Below, piece by piece: positions 8,326-18,090 of a DNA stretch of 64,000 nucleotides; the stretch's first letter is position 1; each line of letters starts with the position of its first letter. Origin of the DNA: Pyrobaculum islandicum DSM 4184 (GTDB taxonomy: Archaea; Thermoproteota; Thermoprotei; Thermoproteales; Thermoproteaceae). The stretch lies in the NCBI RefSeq assembly GCF_000015205.1, contig NC_008701.1:248001-312000 (forward strand), in the 5' to 3' direction. Under the pieces are notes generated by a model. The model was given only the letters and a program-made list of their open reading frames with translations. It was not told the DNA's origin and did not search any database. A program made the position numbers and the translations under genes.

Positions 8326-10002
8326 GTAGGCGGCGGCGTAGGCCAAGGCCAGCTGTACAACAGCTGAAAGCGCCGTTGCCTTTGCGCCGGCTGTTCTGTA
8401 GGCGGCGGCTAGGGTGGCTACGCAGGCGGAGTAGAACGCCGAAAAGACAAGGAAGGCCAAGACCGAGGGCAGCGGCAGAGCCGCCAGTGCGTCCAAGGCC
8501 TTGAGCCCCTCCATGAGGCCAAGCACCACCTCCTTGAACACCCAGCCCCCCACGAGACTCGCCGCCACGTTCCATGGAAGGCCCAGGGGGGCAAACAGAG
8601 GTTCTATAGCTCTGCCGAACTCTGCCAGATATGACGCGGCCATGTCCTCTGTGTATCCGCTGGGGCCGAAGTGCGTCAACGGCCACAGCGCAACGACAAA
8701 TATGGCGATTAAAAGCACTACTTTTATCAAAAAGTCTTTCATAGAGATGGCGAGTTTTGTTAAATATATACGGCCGTTTGGCAACATGAGGGGCGTCGGC
8801 GGCACCTCGCCGGCAGGCGCCGGCTTTACGCCCAACATTAACCTATATACAGCGGAGGCGACCCATACTATGGCAAAGGCGGCGGCGTAGGGCAGGAAGA
8901 TCGCCAGGGGTATTAAGTAGGGCGTTTTTGTCAAAGCGGCGACAGCCACTGCCGTAAATATCGCCAACCTAGCCACGCACGGCACGTAGGAGACGAGGAG
9001 GGCTGTCAACAGCCTGTTTCCATGGCCCCAGAGCACTCTCGCTGTGGAGACAGCCGGCACGTTACATGACGCCCCCACGAGGAGACATACCACCCCCCTC
9101 GGCGGTATGCCCAGCGCTGCCAGCCTTCTTTCTAATTTATACGTCAATAGCCCTATGAGGCCGCTGTCTTCAAAAAACAGCACTAGGGCGAGTGCCACCA
9201 GGACGTACACCGAGATAGACACCACGGTAGAGAGGGCGTCCCAGAGGCCGTCTGCTAGCAGAGAGGCAAGGACGGGGTCGCCGACAGATGCCTTAATTGC
9301 CTCGGCCACAGATTCGCTAATAGAATCCCACGTGGGGATAAACGCATATGGAAATTCGCCAAAGGGCGTCACCCCCTCCATGAAGGCGAGTAGGAAAAAC
9401 AACATGGCCAACCCAAGCGACAGTAGGGTGGCAACGGCAAAGGGGGGTCTGGCGAAGATGCCGGTCTTTAAGGCCGCAACCGCCGGCACTTCTATGTGAA
9501 CATCTCCCGTAATTTTGCCCCCCGCGCCTTTTGTCATTAACTCGGTTAATTTATTTATACCAACGCGTTTTACAGCCGAGGTAAACACCACCGGCACGCC
9601 AAGTATCTTAGACAACTCCTCCTCAGTCCAAGGCGGCTTTGCCAAGTCCACCATGTTGTAGACGAAGATTACGGGCTTTTTCTGACTTACCAACTTCGCA
9701 AGCTCAATCGCCTCTTTTATTGCATGTGGTGCCGCCACTACTACAACGCCGTCGTAAGTCCCTTCAAACGCCTCGCGGAATGCAACTCTTTCATCTTCAT
9801 CCACGGGACTCTTTATATTGATAATCCCTGGGAGATCTACCACTTCAATTGTAACGCCTCCCCGCCTTATCGACGCCCTTCTTATCTCCACAGTGGTACC
9901 TGGGTAATTTGCTGTTCTTACATATATCCCAGTCAAGGCGTAAAAAAGCGAAGACTTCCCCACGTTAGCCGGCCCAGCAAGAGCATACCGGAGTGTAGCC
10001 AT
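8290..10002 (-). CDS. feoB: Ferrous iron transport GTPase FeoB
   Basis: 570 residues, shorter than the ~750 of enteric FeoB but usual for archaea. The N-terminal G domain has G1 GPANVGKSSL, a G2 threonine in NYPGTTVE, G3 VDLPG, G4 NMVD and G5 TSA. The C-terminal part carries eight or more membrane helices with Gate-type segments, including LLVGASCNVPAVSTARVL with the conserved cysteine thought to line the pore. It imports Fe2+ across the cytoplasmic membrane. No feoA is adjacent. The gene converges with phoU, with overlapping 3' ends. The terminal A/T-rich stretch at 10003-10030 probably holds its promoter. Confidence 0.92.
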   Translation of the reverse strand: MATLRYALAGPANVGKSSLFYALTGIYVRTANYPGTTVEIRRASIRRGGVTIEVVDLPGIINIKSPVDEDERVAFREAFEGTYDGVVVVAAPHAIKEAIELAKLVSQKKPVIFVYNMVDLAKPPWTEEELSKILGVPVVFTSAVKRVGINKLTELMTKGAGGKITGDVHIEVPAVAALKTGIFARPPFAVATLLSLGLAMLFFLLAFMEGVTPFGEFPYAFIPTWDSISESVAEAIKASVGDPVLASLLADGLWDALSTVVSISVYVLVALALVLFFEDSGLIGLLTYKLERRLAALGIPPRGVVCLLVGASCNVPAVSTARVLWGHGNRLLTALLVSYVPCVARLAIFTAVAVAALTKTPYLIPLAIFLPYAAAFAIVWVASAVYRLMLGVKPAPAGEVPPTPLMLPNGRIYLTKLAISMKDFLIKVVLLIAIFVVALWPLTHFGPSGYTEDMAASYLAEFGRAIEPLFAPLGLPWNVAASLVGGWVFKEVVLGLMEGLKALDALAALPLPSVLAFLVFSAFYSACVATLAAAYRTAGAKATALSAVVQLALAYAAAYLVFVATSVLAH

Positions 10003-10299
10003 GTCAACATTAACATTGTGAATATTTAAGCCTTTTTGTCAAAGTTAAATTCTAGAGAAAACCAGTTCTAGTTCTGATTCAAAGTTTCTCCAAAAGCTTC
10101 CATCACACAGTAAGTCTTTACCTTTCTCTAGCAAAGACTTGTGAGATAATTGAAGAGTTTTGAGTATATGCTACTTGAAGACACGACGCATGTCGAGCTT
10201 ACTAATGGCTGTCCGTAACGGAAAAAAAGAACTCTATTGACGTATGGGTATTGTGTGTAATACTTGGTTTATCTCCTCCTAGTCTCTGTCTGAGGAGAC
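10003..10299. other. Intergenic stretch, no gene recognised
   Basis: About 300 bases between feoB and the aldo/keto reductase remnant. The first 40 bases are AT-rich (AATATTTAAGCC next to the feoB start) and fit a promoter on the minus strand. The rest has no open frame or repeat that I can recognise. Confidence 0.5.
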
Positions 10300-10424
10300 T
10301 CAGCCGAAGGCCGCCGCGTTTTTCTCCACGTGTTTTATATCTGTCGCCTTTACAATAGGGACGACGTCGGCCTTTATATACCAGTTCAAGGCGACTTGAG
10401 CCGCGGTTTTACCGTGCGCCGCCG
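10300..10424 (-). pseudogene. Aldo/keto reductase C-terminal remnant
   Basis: The minus strand reads AAHGKTAAQVALNWYIKADV followed by VPIVKATDIKHVEKNAAAFG and a TGA at 10300-10302. This is the well-known C-terminal signature of aldo/keto reductases (KTPAQVALNW..., then the I-P-K-A segment that binds NADP phosphate, then H-V-E-N-A). Only about 40 residues remain. The upstream coding sequence is replaced at 10425 by the left end of a TnpB element remnant, so the gene was truncated by insertion or by a later deletion. Confidence 0.8.
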
Positions 10425-10820
10425 AAACTTTCGGCCTGCCTCACGCGTCTTCTATAACTAGCAGAGATCTCACTCCCAGCCGTAGAAATAGCCATGAATG
10501 CATACAGAACGCTGAGGATGGAAATTCCCTGGCAGTTAGTAGAAGAGAGGCGTTGACGCACGAGGTAATCGAGGAGACGTTTTAGAGATATTAATGTGTA
10601 TGGGGACGACGTCTTGATGGCGTGGGTGTGGGAGAGGTGTCGAGAGTTGGTAGAGAAGGTGTGACAAGCCGCCTCTCCGGCGGCCTCTCTACTACACATA
10701 AACGACGTCCAGCCCCCTAAGGCGGCAGACAGAGATAAAACGACACCCAACCCCCACACAAGCCCCACCCCAAGACAGACCCCCAAACCCCCAAAAAGAG
10801 GCCAAGAAAGAGATAGGGGG
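10425..10820 (+). mobile_element. Remnant of a TnpB (IS200/IS605-type) element
   Basis: The left flank (AAACTTTCGGCCTGCC... to ACTAGCAGAGATCTCACTCC) closely matches the one at 45305 and the reverse complement upstream of the intact tnpB near 40404. ATG at 10493 begins NAYRTLRMEIPWQLVEERR and then a stop. After a large internal deletion a short EVIEETF segment remains. From about 10700 the segment has the hairpin (GTCCAGCCCCCTAAGGCGGC) and the terminal GGCCAAGAAAGAGATAGGGG seen at the 3' ends of the other copies. The element ends just before the stop of the CoA-transferase gene on the other strand. No coding capacity remains. Confidence 0.8.
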
Positions 10821-10835
10821 ATGTGTTCCCCATGT

Positions 10836-12470
10836 CTACTTTTTCACAATTTCTAGGGCCTCCTCTCTCAACCCCATGCGTTGTTCACAGAAGATCCTCC
10901 TATCTATCTCCTCTACACGTCTTATAATAGGCTTAAACTCCATTTTGTTAAATATATCTCTTTCTACATCTACGCCTGGCGCCACTTCTACAAGCTCTAC
11001 TCCATTTTGCGTAAGTTTAAACACAGCTCTCTCGGTAATATACCATACCTCTTTCCCCTCTTCTCTGGCGTAACGCCCACTGAATACGATCTTGTAGACT
11101 TTGTTAACAAATTTGATGATAGCGCCGTCTTCCTCTATAACTAGTCTACAGTCTTTTACCTTAATTTCTCTTCTTCCTGCAGTAAATCCGCCGGCGAAAA
11201 ACACTCTTGGCGAGCCAATTGCAATTATGGGAAATCCGCCGGGGCCTGGCATTCTGCCGGGGAGAAATGCTGGATTTACATTCCCCTCTTTATCTATTTG
11301 TAAAAAGCCAAGCGATGAGGCGTCTATAGCTCCGCCTTCATACAGGATAAATTGTTCAGGCATTGGAATTACGGCGTAATGGCCCATGGCGGCGCCAAAA
11401 TCTACGTCTGTAAGAGCTACGCCGCCCCAAGGCCCCGACTCTACAGTCATGTGAATAAAATCGTCAAGGCGTTCCTCGCGTATTACGTCAGCAGCCAATG
11501 CAGGTATTCCAATGCCAAGGTTTACTATAACGGGTCTACCCAGGTTTTTAATTAGTCTAACTAACTCTACAACCACTCTCCTTGCGACGACTTTTTCAGC
11601 TGTAAGAGGCATTGGCTCATGAACTACTCTATATGGCGCATCTCCGCTAATCACGGGGTTTAAGTCAAAAGACGCCGTCTGCCAATGGTATTTTTCCACT
11701 TCTGTCCCCCGCCTCGCTATAACGACATAATCTACAAGAGGCCCAGGTACAAACACGTGTTTTGGATGAATCTCGCCAAGAGTTACAACTCTCAATACTT
11801 GGGCTACTACAAGACCCCCGGGATGTGCCTTAACTGCTTCTACTATAGAAAGTACAGAGCCGTAAATAGCCTCCTGCTCCATACTTAAGTTACCTATTTC
11901 ATCTGCCGTCGTAGCTCTAATGAGAGCAACATTAGGCTTCGGCGCTTTGTAGAGCAGATACTCCCTCCCATCTATCTCCACTAGGTCAATTCTCACAGTC
12001 TTTCTTTCTCTAGCCAAGTCGTTTAGATAGGGGCCGTCTTGTCGCGGGTCTAAAAAAGTCCCTAGCCCCACTCTGCTAAAGACACCAGGAATTCCGACTG
12101 CAGTGGCCCTTAGCCATCTCGTAACTATGCCAATAGGCCAAGTATAGGCCTCCACCAGGTTTTTCATGACAGCTTTCTGTAACTCAGGCGCCCAGCCATA
12201 AAACGGCAGTAGAAACCCGCGGACAAACTCTTGGCCGGGGTTCTCCAATATAAGCTTGCCAATTTTATCAATACCAAAGCCAGGTACAGCCGGGATTGCG
12301 TCAGATATAATAAAGAGATTCTTTGGACGACCAGTCTCTATATATCGTTTTAACAACACGTCGATTAGATAAAACGGCGCTGTCGACGCATTAAAACCTG
12401 AAATTACAACAACGGCGCCATCTGGAATTTTAGAAACAGCTTCGGCAGCCGATACAAATTTCTTTATCAC
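10836..12470 (-). CDS. Fused two-domain CoA-transferase (family I; acetate/3-oxoacid type)
   Basis: 544 residues, the size of CoA-transferases in which alpha and beta halves are fused (YdiF/propionate CoA-transferase type). The N-terminal half has VVISGFNASTAPFYLIDVLL and the C-terminal half has VNLGIGIPALAADVI followed by MTVESGPWGG. The Glu in VESG is in the position of the catalytic glutamate that forms the glutamyl-CoA intermediate. The enzyme moves CoA between acyl-CoA and a free acid, and the exact acids cannot be told. Start is GTG at 12468-12470, with CATTTAAGC about 25 bases upstream as box A. It is a single gene, bounded at its 3' end by a TnpB remnant. Confidence 0.85.
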   Translation of the reverse strand: MIKKFVSAAEAVSKIPDGAVVVISGFNASTAPFYLIDVLLKRYIETGRPKNLFIISDAIPAVPGFGIDKIGKLILENPGQEFVRGFLLPFYGWAPELQKAVMKNLVEAYTWPIGIVTRWLRATAVGIPGVFSRVGLGTFLDPRQDGPYLNDLARERKTVRIDLVEIDGREYLLYKAPKPNVALIRATTADEIGNLSMEQEAIYGSVLSIVEAVKAHPGGLVVAQVLRVVTLGEIHPKHVFVPGPLVDYVVIARRGTEVEKYHWQTASFDLNPVISGDAPYRVVHEPMPLTAEKVVARRVVVELVRLIKNLGRPVIVNLGIGIPALAADVIREERLDDFIHMTVESGPWGGVALTDVDFGAAMGHYAVIPMPEQFILYEGGAIDASSLGFLQIDKEGNVNPAFLPGRMPGPGGFPIIAIGSPRVFFAGGFTAGRREIKVKDCRLVIEEDGAIIKFVNKVYKIVFSGRYAREEGKEVWYITERAVFKLTQNGVELVEVAPGVDVERDIFNKMEFKPIIRRVEEIDRRIFCEQRMGLREEALEIVKK

Positions 12471-12988
12471 ATTATATCAGCTGTAAAAGCTTAAATGTTA
12501 ATTTTCATCAGAAAAAGAAATATATTAAGCCAAAATATTAAATCAACTAAAAAGACACCGAGGATTACAACCAAAAGTCTCGCCCTTTAAGACAGGGATG
12601 CCTTGTAGATTGTATTTTCCATGACAGAGCGATGGAGAGAGACTAAGAGATGTGTTTCATACGGTTGGGCGAGTCACTTAAGGAGCCCCCTTTGCGGCTC
12701 CCGGCCTCCCCGGGAGGGTCCGGGGCCTGCCCAGAGCCGCCTTTCGGCAACCACAGGCAAGAGGGCCCCGGGTCATTAGGGGCTGGCGGCGCCCCCGCTT
12801 GTGCGCCGGGCCTCAGACTGGGATTCGTTTCCATAAATAAAAGCAATACCTCTTCTAATTAAGACTGCGACGTCTGCTTCAATGAGGGACAGCGGTTGAG
12901 ATACCTACAGCGACATGAAGTCTGTTGTAGAACTAAAAGCTTTCAGAAAAATATTGGATAGATTTTACACTAGGGAAAAATCGGGTGT
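12471..12988. other. Intergenic region with a GC-rich TnpB right-end-like segment (12663-12815)
   Basis: Contains the box A of the CoA-transferase near 12490. From 12663 to 12815 composition shifts to GC-rich and resembles, in minus orientation, the TnpB right ends: CCCCCTTTGCGGCTCCCGGC, then a CTCCCCGGGAGG hairpin. No TnpB coding is attached. At about 12843-12890 the minus strand reads DVAVLIRRGIA, resembling the C-terminus (DPVADLVRRGIAK) of the FeS subunit 1.3 kb away and possibly a paralogue remnant. No intact gene is seen. Confidence 0.45.
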
Positions 12989-14122
12989 TTACCTAAATAT
13001 GAAAAGCCGACGGGGTCTCTCGTCTTCTTTTAATGCTAGAAGCATTACGGCAAGTGGGTACAGCAGAAGCCAAAGTCCAGGCGACATTAACGCAGGCATC
13101 CAGTCATATTGGCTAAAGAACTCCTCTACAGTCATTTTTAAAACGTCTGGAGGTGCTTTAAAGTCGTAAAGCCATATGGCCTGGCCTATTTGGCCATAGA
13201 GCACGTAGTAAATAAGGCTTGTAAATACCACGACTATAAGAACTAACGATGTAAATACTAACGTGCCTAAGCTTCTCTTGGCCAATGCCGCAGATGCTAA
13301 CGCCAGCGAGATGAGACCTCCCAAGACGATCGTCCACAAAGAATAGTTAAACATCTCTTGTTGTGCTACATATACAGGCGGTGAGAACCAACCTACTGCA
13401 AAATACCAAAACAGTAGGAATAGAAATACTAACAACACGGTGACTATGCCCTTTGCATGCACTCTAAATAGCAAGTCTTTGACCTCAGCCCGTACGTCTC
13501 CGTAGTACACCTTTTCTGCAATAGACACGCCGACTATCTGAAATGCAAACCCTAACAAAAACGCCGCCGCTACAAATAAGACAGGCGAAAAGACGCCATA
13601 CCACGCCGGGACGCCATATGACGAGCCAAATATGGCGCCTAGGTTCATAAGCGTGAGAAGTTGCACTGCCAGAGCAAATATGCCCATTCCAACGCCCATT
13701 TTATGTCTCATCTCAAGTATCAACTCGATAAGCAGAATTAGGGAGTAGATTACGTACAGTATACCCATCCAAGCCATACGCGACTCGGGGTTGACGCTGG
13801 TGAACATATACATAAATGCGCTTGGATTTAACAAATCGCCTATGATAGTGGGGAACGCGGGTAACGCTGTGATAAGAGATATAGCTATGAGATACCTCGC
13901 TACTTTCTTAAATCCGCCATTGTAGCCAAACACCGTATGCATGGCGGTTACTAAGCTACTGCCTGTGGCAGAGGCTGCGAAAAAGGCGTATGTAATAACC
14001 ATAAATGACCATAGATATCCAGCGTACATGTTATTGTACCTCATGAACCACCCCCATATCCCAATGGCGGTAAGAATAACGCCAATAACTAACATCCCAA
14101 GTAGAAGTGCCGACGGCTTCAT
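12989..14122 (-). CDS. NrfD/PsrC-type membrane subunit of molybdopterin oxidoreductase
   Basis: 377 residues with about nine hydrophobic spans separated by short loops, the pattern of the NrfD/PsrC/TtrC family. Such subunits anchor the FeS and Mo subunits and pass electrons from the quinone pool. The gene overlaps the FeS subunit by 4 bases and is the last of a three-gene operon (Mo subunit, FeS, membrane). No heme-ligating pattern is obvious, which suits a quinol-only subunit. Confidence 0.85.
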   Translation of the reverse strand: MKPSALLLGMLVIGVILTAIGIWGWFMRYNNMYAGYLWSFMVITYAFFAASATGSSLVTAMHTVFGYNGGFKKVARYLIAISLITALPAFPTIIGDLLNPSAFMYMFTSVNPESRMAWMGILYVIYSLILLIELILEMRHKMGVGMGIFALAVQLLTLMNLGAIFGSSYGVPAWYGVFSPVLFVAAAFLLGFAFQIVGVSIAEKVYYGDVRAEVKDLLFRVHAKGIVTVLLVFLFLLFWYFAVGWFSPPVYVAQQEMFNYSLWTIVLGGLISLALASAALAKRSLGTLVFTSLVLIVVVFTSLIYYVLYGQIGQAIWLYDFKAPPDVLKMTVEEFFSQYDWMPALMSPGLWLLLYPLAVMLLALKEDERPRRLFIFR

Positions 14123-14817
14123 ACCCCTCCCACGTAGTAGACTAGTCCTCCTGTACCTTTGCTCGGCGCTATTGGTTTTGCAATACCTCTTCTAACTAAA
14201 TCTGCAACTGGATCGTTGGGGTTGTCTAAATCGCCAAAGGATCTAGCCTTGGTGGGACATACTTCTACACAAGCAGGCGTCCATAATTTGTCGTCAGATG
14301 TCTTACGGTGGTAACAGAAAGTACATTTGTCTACAGTGCGGATTTTTACAGCCCACTTGTTAGAGACAGGTGGTTGGAACATAACTCCGCCGTAATTCAC
14401 TCCAGCTTCTGCATCTTTCATAAAGTCTAGATGCATAAGCTCCTTAGTCTCCATTGCAGGTGGGGTATACCTCATGCCATAGGGACACGCCATTATACAA
14501 TACCTACATCCAATACACTTATCTTTATCTATTAACACTATCCCCTCTTTAGTCTTATAGGTAGCTTGAGTGGGGCACACCTCTAGACATGGCGCCTTTT
14601 CACAGTGATTACAGAGATATGGCACAAACCGCCGTGCCGGTTTTTCCTTCTCCTCTTCTTTCCAAACCACCACGGTTCTAGTCTTTGAGTGTATTGGCAG
14701 ATATTTTGACGTATCCTTAGCTGCTATAAACAATACACCATTTTCAACGCTACACGCGGCGACGCATGCCATACAGCCGACGCATTTATTTATGTCTATA
14801 ACAAATACCGGCCTCAT
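14119..14817 (-). CDS. Four-cluster ferredoxin-like FeS subunit (TtrB/PsrB type)
   Basis: 232 residues with cysteine clusters in the order typical of DMSO-reductase-family electron-transfer subunits: CVGCMACVAAC, CNHCEKAPCLEVCP, CIGCRYCIMACPYG and later CTFCYHR with CVEVCP. These ligate four 4Fe-4S clusters that carry electrons between the membrane subunit and the molybdenum subunit. There is no signal peptide, consistent with export as a complex with the Tat-bearing large subunit. It overlaps both neighbours by 4 bases. Confidence 0.9.
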   Translation of the reverse strand: MRPVFVIDINKCVGCMACVAACSVENGVLFIAAKDTSKYLPIHSKTRTVVVWKEEEKEKPARRFVPYLCNHCEKAPCLEVCPTQATYKTKEGIVLIDKDKCIGCRYCIMACPYGMRYTPPAMETKELMHLDFMKDAEAGVNYGGVMFQPPVSNKWAVKIRTVDKCTFCYHRKTSDDKLWTPACVEVCPTKARSFGDLDNPNDPVADLVRRGIAKPIAPSKGTGGLVYYVGGV

Positions 14818-17800
14818 AGCCCGCCCACTCTGCTTACTTCTACCACAGTGTTACCCATGGCGCCAGGCGTGCCTAGCTTCCCCGCCAGCATCGGGCCTAG
14901 GTAGTTGTCGTCGCTGTAGCCAGCCCTAACGTCGGCCAGCTTCCATGCCTTGACCCTTAGCCTACCCCTTGGCACAAGCCAGTAGTGGTAGATGGCAACA
15001 ACGTCCCGCCTCACCATAGGCGTAACTCTCACCCTAAACCGGGCCGTGGGCACCTCCTTTACGCCTACTGACTCCAGCTGTTTTGCCACTTTGGGCGCAG
15101 CCGGCCTCACCTCTATCCAGTCGCCGTCTTTTACACCGAGGGCCGCCGCGGTGTCTGGATGTATCCAGGCGGACAACAGCTCACTGGAGGTTAGTGTGTC
15201 AAGCAGGAGGTTGTTCTGAGTATTGCTGTGGGTGTGGGTGTAGGGCCCATGGCGGTATACGAGCAACAGCCTCTTGGGCGGCTCCGGCGGGACCAGCCCG
15301 TTTATCTCCACGTCCTCCGTCGCCGGGCCGGTTGCCCACATGTAGTCCGGCCTAGCCATACCCGCGTAGAGCGGCACTGGCGAAAACAGCGGATCCACGC
15401 CGCTCTTCTTACCCTCTAGGTCGGAGGGGTCGATCGAGGTGGCGGGCTTGCCGAAGACCCTCCTCACGTCGTAGGCCAGGTTTATGCTGTATATCTCCAC
15501 CCTGCCGCTGGGCGTCGGCAACGGCACCTCCCCCCTCGCCATCGGCGAGTTGTAGTGGATAGTCCTCCAGAGCCACTCCTCGAGGTCGACGCTGTATTTC
15601 ACAGGCTTGTAGACGTGTACCCTCACCACCACGTCTCTCCCCAGCGCCTTGCTCCAGAGCTCGTCTTTCACAGCTTCAACGCGGCCCGTGGGCACCAACA
15701 CCATGTAGCCCCCCATTTTGTAGATGTCCTCCACCGTGGGCGCCCTCACGTTCCCCGCCTCGTCCACGATACGAACTCTACGGAGCTGCGCGTTGATGAA
15801 CCTCTCCAGGTTGGGTATGGGGAATATGCCCTCTTCGGTGATCATCCCCACGGGCATGTTCTGAGACCACTCAGTTCCGTCGCGGGGTTTGACGCCCAAC
15901 TGCGAAAGTCTCCGGGCGATCATGAGCAACACCTCGAAGGCCGTCCGCCCATCTCTAGACCTAAACGCCTTGTCTAACTCGCCCGGCTTCCCGCCGGCTG
16001 CCAACTTCTTCTTGTATTCCTCGTAGTACCAGGGGAATCTAACAGATATGGCTGGAAACGGCGAGAAGGGCCCGGGAAGCGCCAGATCAAGCCGCTCGAG
16101 ATAGGGCAGATCCGGCAGTATTACGTCGGCGAAGGCCGTCGTGTCGTTGAACTGGATGTCGTGGACGATTACGAGCTCCAAGTTTCTAAAGATCTCCTCC
16201 ACAAGTCTGCTGTTTCCAATCCGCGGAATGGGGTTGGAGCCGGTGATGAACACCACCTTGATCTTAAACGGCTTGCCGTGAACCACGCTCTCGTAAAGCG
16301 CCTGCACTGTGTCGTAGGGGTAGAGGTAGCCCTTCTTCTCCGCCTCCTCGCCCCAGACCTCAGTTAACGACTTGACCGGCGGCGCGTCTCTATCGCTGGG
16401 GCCGGGGAGGGGGGGCGCTATGGGGATGACATATATTCCACGGAGGTTCGCGGAGACGTACTCGCCGAAGGTCAAGCCGCGGATGGTCTTGTAGGGGACG
16501 TCCTTCTTTGTATATTTCATGACTTTCGTATACACGTCTGCGTAGGGCATTATGAGGTGTGTGAGTAGGAAGAGGCCGCCCGGCTGCTGTATTCTCCCGA
16601 GAAGAGCCATCAACACTCCGACTGCTCTCCACGTCTGTGGAGAGTTGCTGTATCTCGGATCGTGCCAGCCGATGGGAGACACAGCCCTGTATTTAGCCAC
16701 GATCTCCGCCGCTCTTCTGAGGTCGTTTACATCGACGTCGGCCTCTCTGGCGGCGGCCTCCATATAGTCCTTCACGCCGTGTTTTTGCGCCAACGCCGAG
16801 AGGTTCGCGTCTACCCACTCCTTTAGTATCTGCAACGCAGTCTTCGCCTTCACCACGCTCCCGTCTTTAAGCGCCACCTCATACTCGCCGAAGAGAGCCG
16901 CCCTCTGCGCCGCGTTGTCGGGGGCCGGCCCACCGGCGGCTTCGTCCCACACGACGTAGGCGAAAGCCGGCTCTTTCACGCCGTATTTGCCCCAGTCTAC
17001 CTCAGAGGCCAGCAGGGGGAGGCCGTCCGGCTTTATGAGGAAGGGGGCGTTGGTAAACCGCCTCAGATATTCGGCCATGTAGTAGCCGTTGTCAAGCACG
17101 TACTTTATGAAGGCCAGAAGCACCGCGAGGTCTGTCCCCGGCTTCACCGGGAGCCACACGTCGGCGTAGGAGGCGGTTTCGTCAAACACCGGGCTTAGAA
17201 CCACCAGCTTCGCCCCGCGTCTCACGGCCTCCATAAAGCGCCACGTCTCAGTGACAACCCCAGCGCCGATGACGTTTCTCCTCACCACAAGCACAGCCTC
17301 GGCCTCGCCGTAGTCTATACAAGCGACGTGGGCTTGGTGCCCGTGGCCCCAGGTGAGCCAGTGGCCTAGGTACCTCGGGTAGGTGCAGTAGGGGTTGTCG
17401 AAGGTTATCACGCCGCCGCCGTATGTATCTGCGAACCTCATGAGCGGCACCCCCGCCCTCATGCTGGCGACGGGCCCCCAGGCGCCGAAGAGGAATGTGA
17501 AGGCGTGGCGCTCGTTGTTGTCGGCCAGCTCCTTGAGCTTCTTGGCGATTATGTCTATGGCGGTGTTCCAATCCACCTCGACCATGTCGTCGTACTTGCC
17601 GCGGTTTGTTACAAGCTGTCTCTTGGCCTCCTCCCAGCTTATCTTCCCCTGGGCCCAATCCACGAGAGCCCTCCTAGCCATGGGCTTCTTTATTGCGTCT
17701 GGGTTAAGCCAGGCGTTGAAGGTGCCGGCGACTCCCCGTGCACATATGCCCTTGGCGCTCGTCGGCGCGTTTGTATTTGGCCTAATCCGCACCGGCTTGC

Positions 17801-17990
17801 CGTCTACGACGTCGATATAGATCGCGCACTGGGCCATACACATCCCGCAAATAGAGGGCACCGACGTTACCGCAGAGGCCGCCTCGGCCTTAGACTGTTC
17901 AACCGCCGCCTTTAGAAGAATGCCAGAGACGCCGCCGATCAAGCCAATAGTGGCGCCCGCTTTCAAAACTTCTCTTCTAGAGATTTCCAT
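14814..17990 (-). CDS. Tat-exported molybdopterin oxidoreductase catalytic subunit (TtrA/ArrA-like)
   Basis: About 1058 residues from ATG 17990. The frame is open to an ATG at 18011, but the box A at 18011-18020 fits the inner start. ISRREVLKAGATIGLIGG is a twin-arginine signal. ICGMCMAQCAIYIDVVDGK and the Cys in KGICARG bind the N-terminal 4Fe-4S cluster, and the remaining chain has the bis-MGD fold of the DMSO reductase superfamily. Length above 1000 and the operon order resemble tetrathionate reductase TtrA or respiratory arsenate reductase ArrA. I cannot choose the acceptor from the sequence. It acts outside the membrane with the FeS and NrfD subunits encoded next. Confidence 0.85.
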   Translation of the reverse strand: MEISRREVLKAGATIGLIGGVSGILLKAAVEQSKAEAASAVTSVPSICGMCMAQCAIYIDVVDGKPVRIRPNTNAPTSAKGICARGVAGTFNAWLNPDAIKKPMARRALVDWAQGKISWEEAKRQLVTNRGKYDDMVEVDWNTAIDIIAKKLKELADNNERHAFTFLFGAWGPVASMRAGVPLMRFADTYGGGVITFDNPYCTYPRYLGHWLTWGHGHQAHVACIDYGEAEAVLVVRRNVIGAGVVTETWRFMEAVRRGAKLVVLSPVFDETASYADVWLPVKPGTDLAVLLAFIKYVLDNGYYMAEYLRRFTNAPFLIKPDGLPLLASEVDWGKYGVKEPAFAYVVWDEAAGGPAPDNAAQRAALFGEYEVALKDGSVVKAKTALQILKEWVDANLSALAQKHGVKDYMEAAAREADVDVNDLRRAAEIVAKYRAVSPIGWHDPRYSNSPQTWRAVGVLMALLGRIQQPGGLFLLTHLIMPYADVYTKVMKYTKKDVPYKTIRGLTFGEYVSANLRGIYVIPIAPPLPGPSDRDAPPVKSLTEVWGEEAEKKGYLYPYDTVQALYESVVHGKPFKIKVVFITGSNPIPRIGNSRLVEEIFRNLELVIVHDIQFNDTTAFADVILPDLPYLERLDLALPGPFSPFPAISVRFPWYYEEYKKKLAAGGKPGELDKAFRSRDGRTAFEVLLMIARRLSQLGVKPRDGTEWSQNMPVGMITEEGIFPIPNLERFINAQLRRVRIVDEAGNVRAPTVEDIYKMGGYMVLVPTGRVEAVKDELWSKALGRDVVVRVHVYKPVKYSVDLEEWLWRTIHYNSPMARGEVPLPTPSGRVEIYSINLAYDVRRVFGKPATSIDPSDLEGKKSGVDPLFSPVPLYAGMARPDYMWATGPATEDVEINGLVPPEPPKRLLLVYRHGPYTHTHSNTQNNLLLDTLTSSELLSAWIHPDTAAALGVKDGDWIEVRPAAPKVAKQLESVGVKEVPTARFRVRVTPMVRRDVVAIYHYWLVPRGRLRVKAWKLADVRAGYSDDNYLGPMLAGKLGTPGAMGNTVVEVSRVGGL

Positions 17991-18010
17991 AAGAAGAAAG
18001 AATCTTGACA

Positions 18011-18020
18011 TCTTTAAATA
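18011..18020 (-). promoter_or_regulatory. Box A promoter of the molybdopterin oxidoreductase operon
   Basis: On the minus strand TATTTAAAGA is centred about 25 bases before the ATG at 17988-17990. It lies directly against the first ATG at 18011, which argues that the inner ATG is the true leaderless start. Confidence 0.5.
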
Positions 18021-18090
18021 TTGTTATACATATTGTACAAGGTTGTTCAAGATAAATGTATTGTGTACATACGTGTACAAGTTATATACA

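Noticed and set aside
10409-10786. Open frame on the minus strand, 125 codons
   Set aside because: It is antisense to a TnpB remnant and has no independent coding features.
12643-12862. Overlapping Pro/Gly/Ala-rich open frames on both strands
   Set aside because: They follow from the GC-rich TnpB-end-like segment and are not protein-like.
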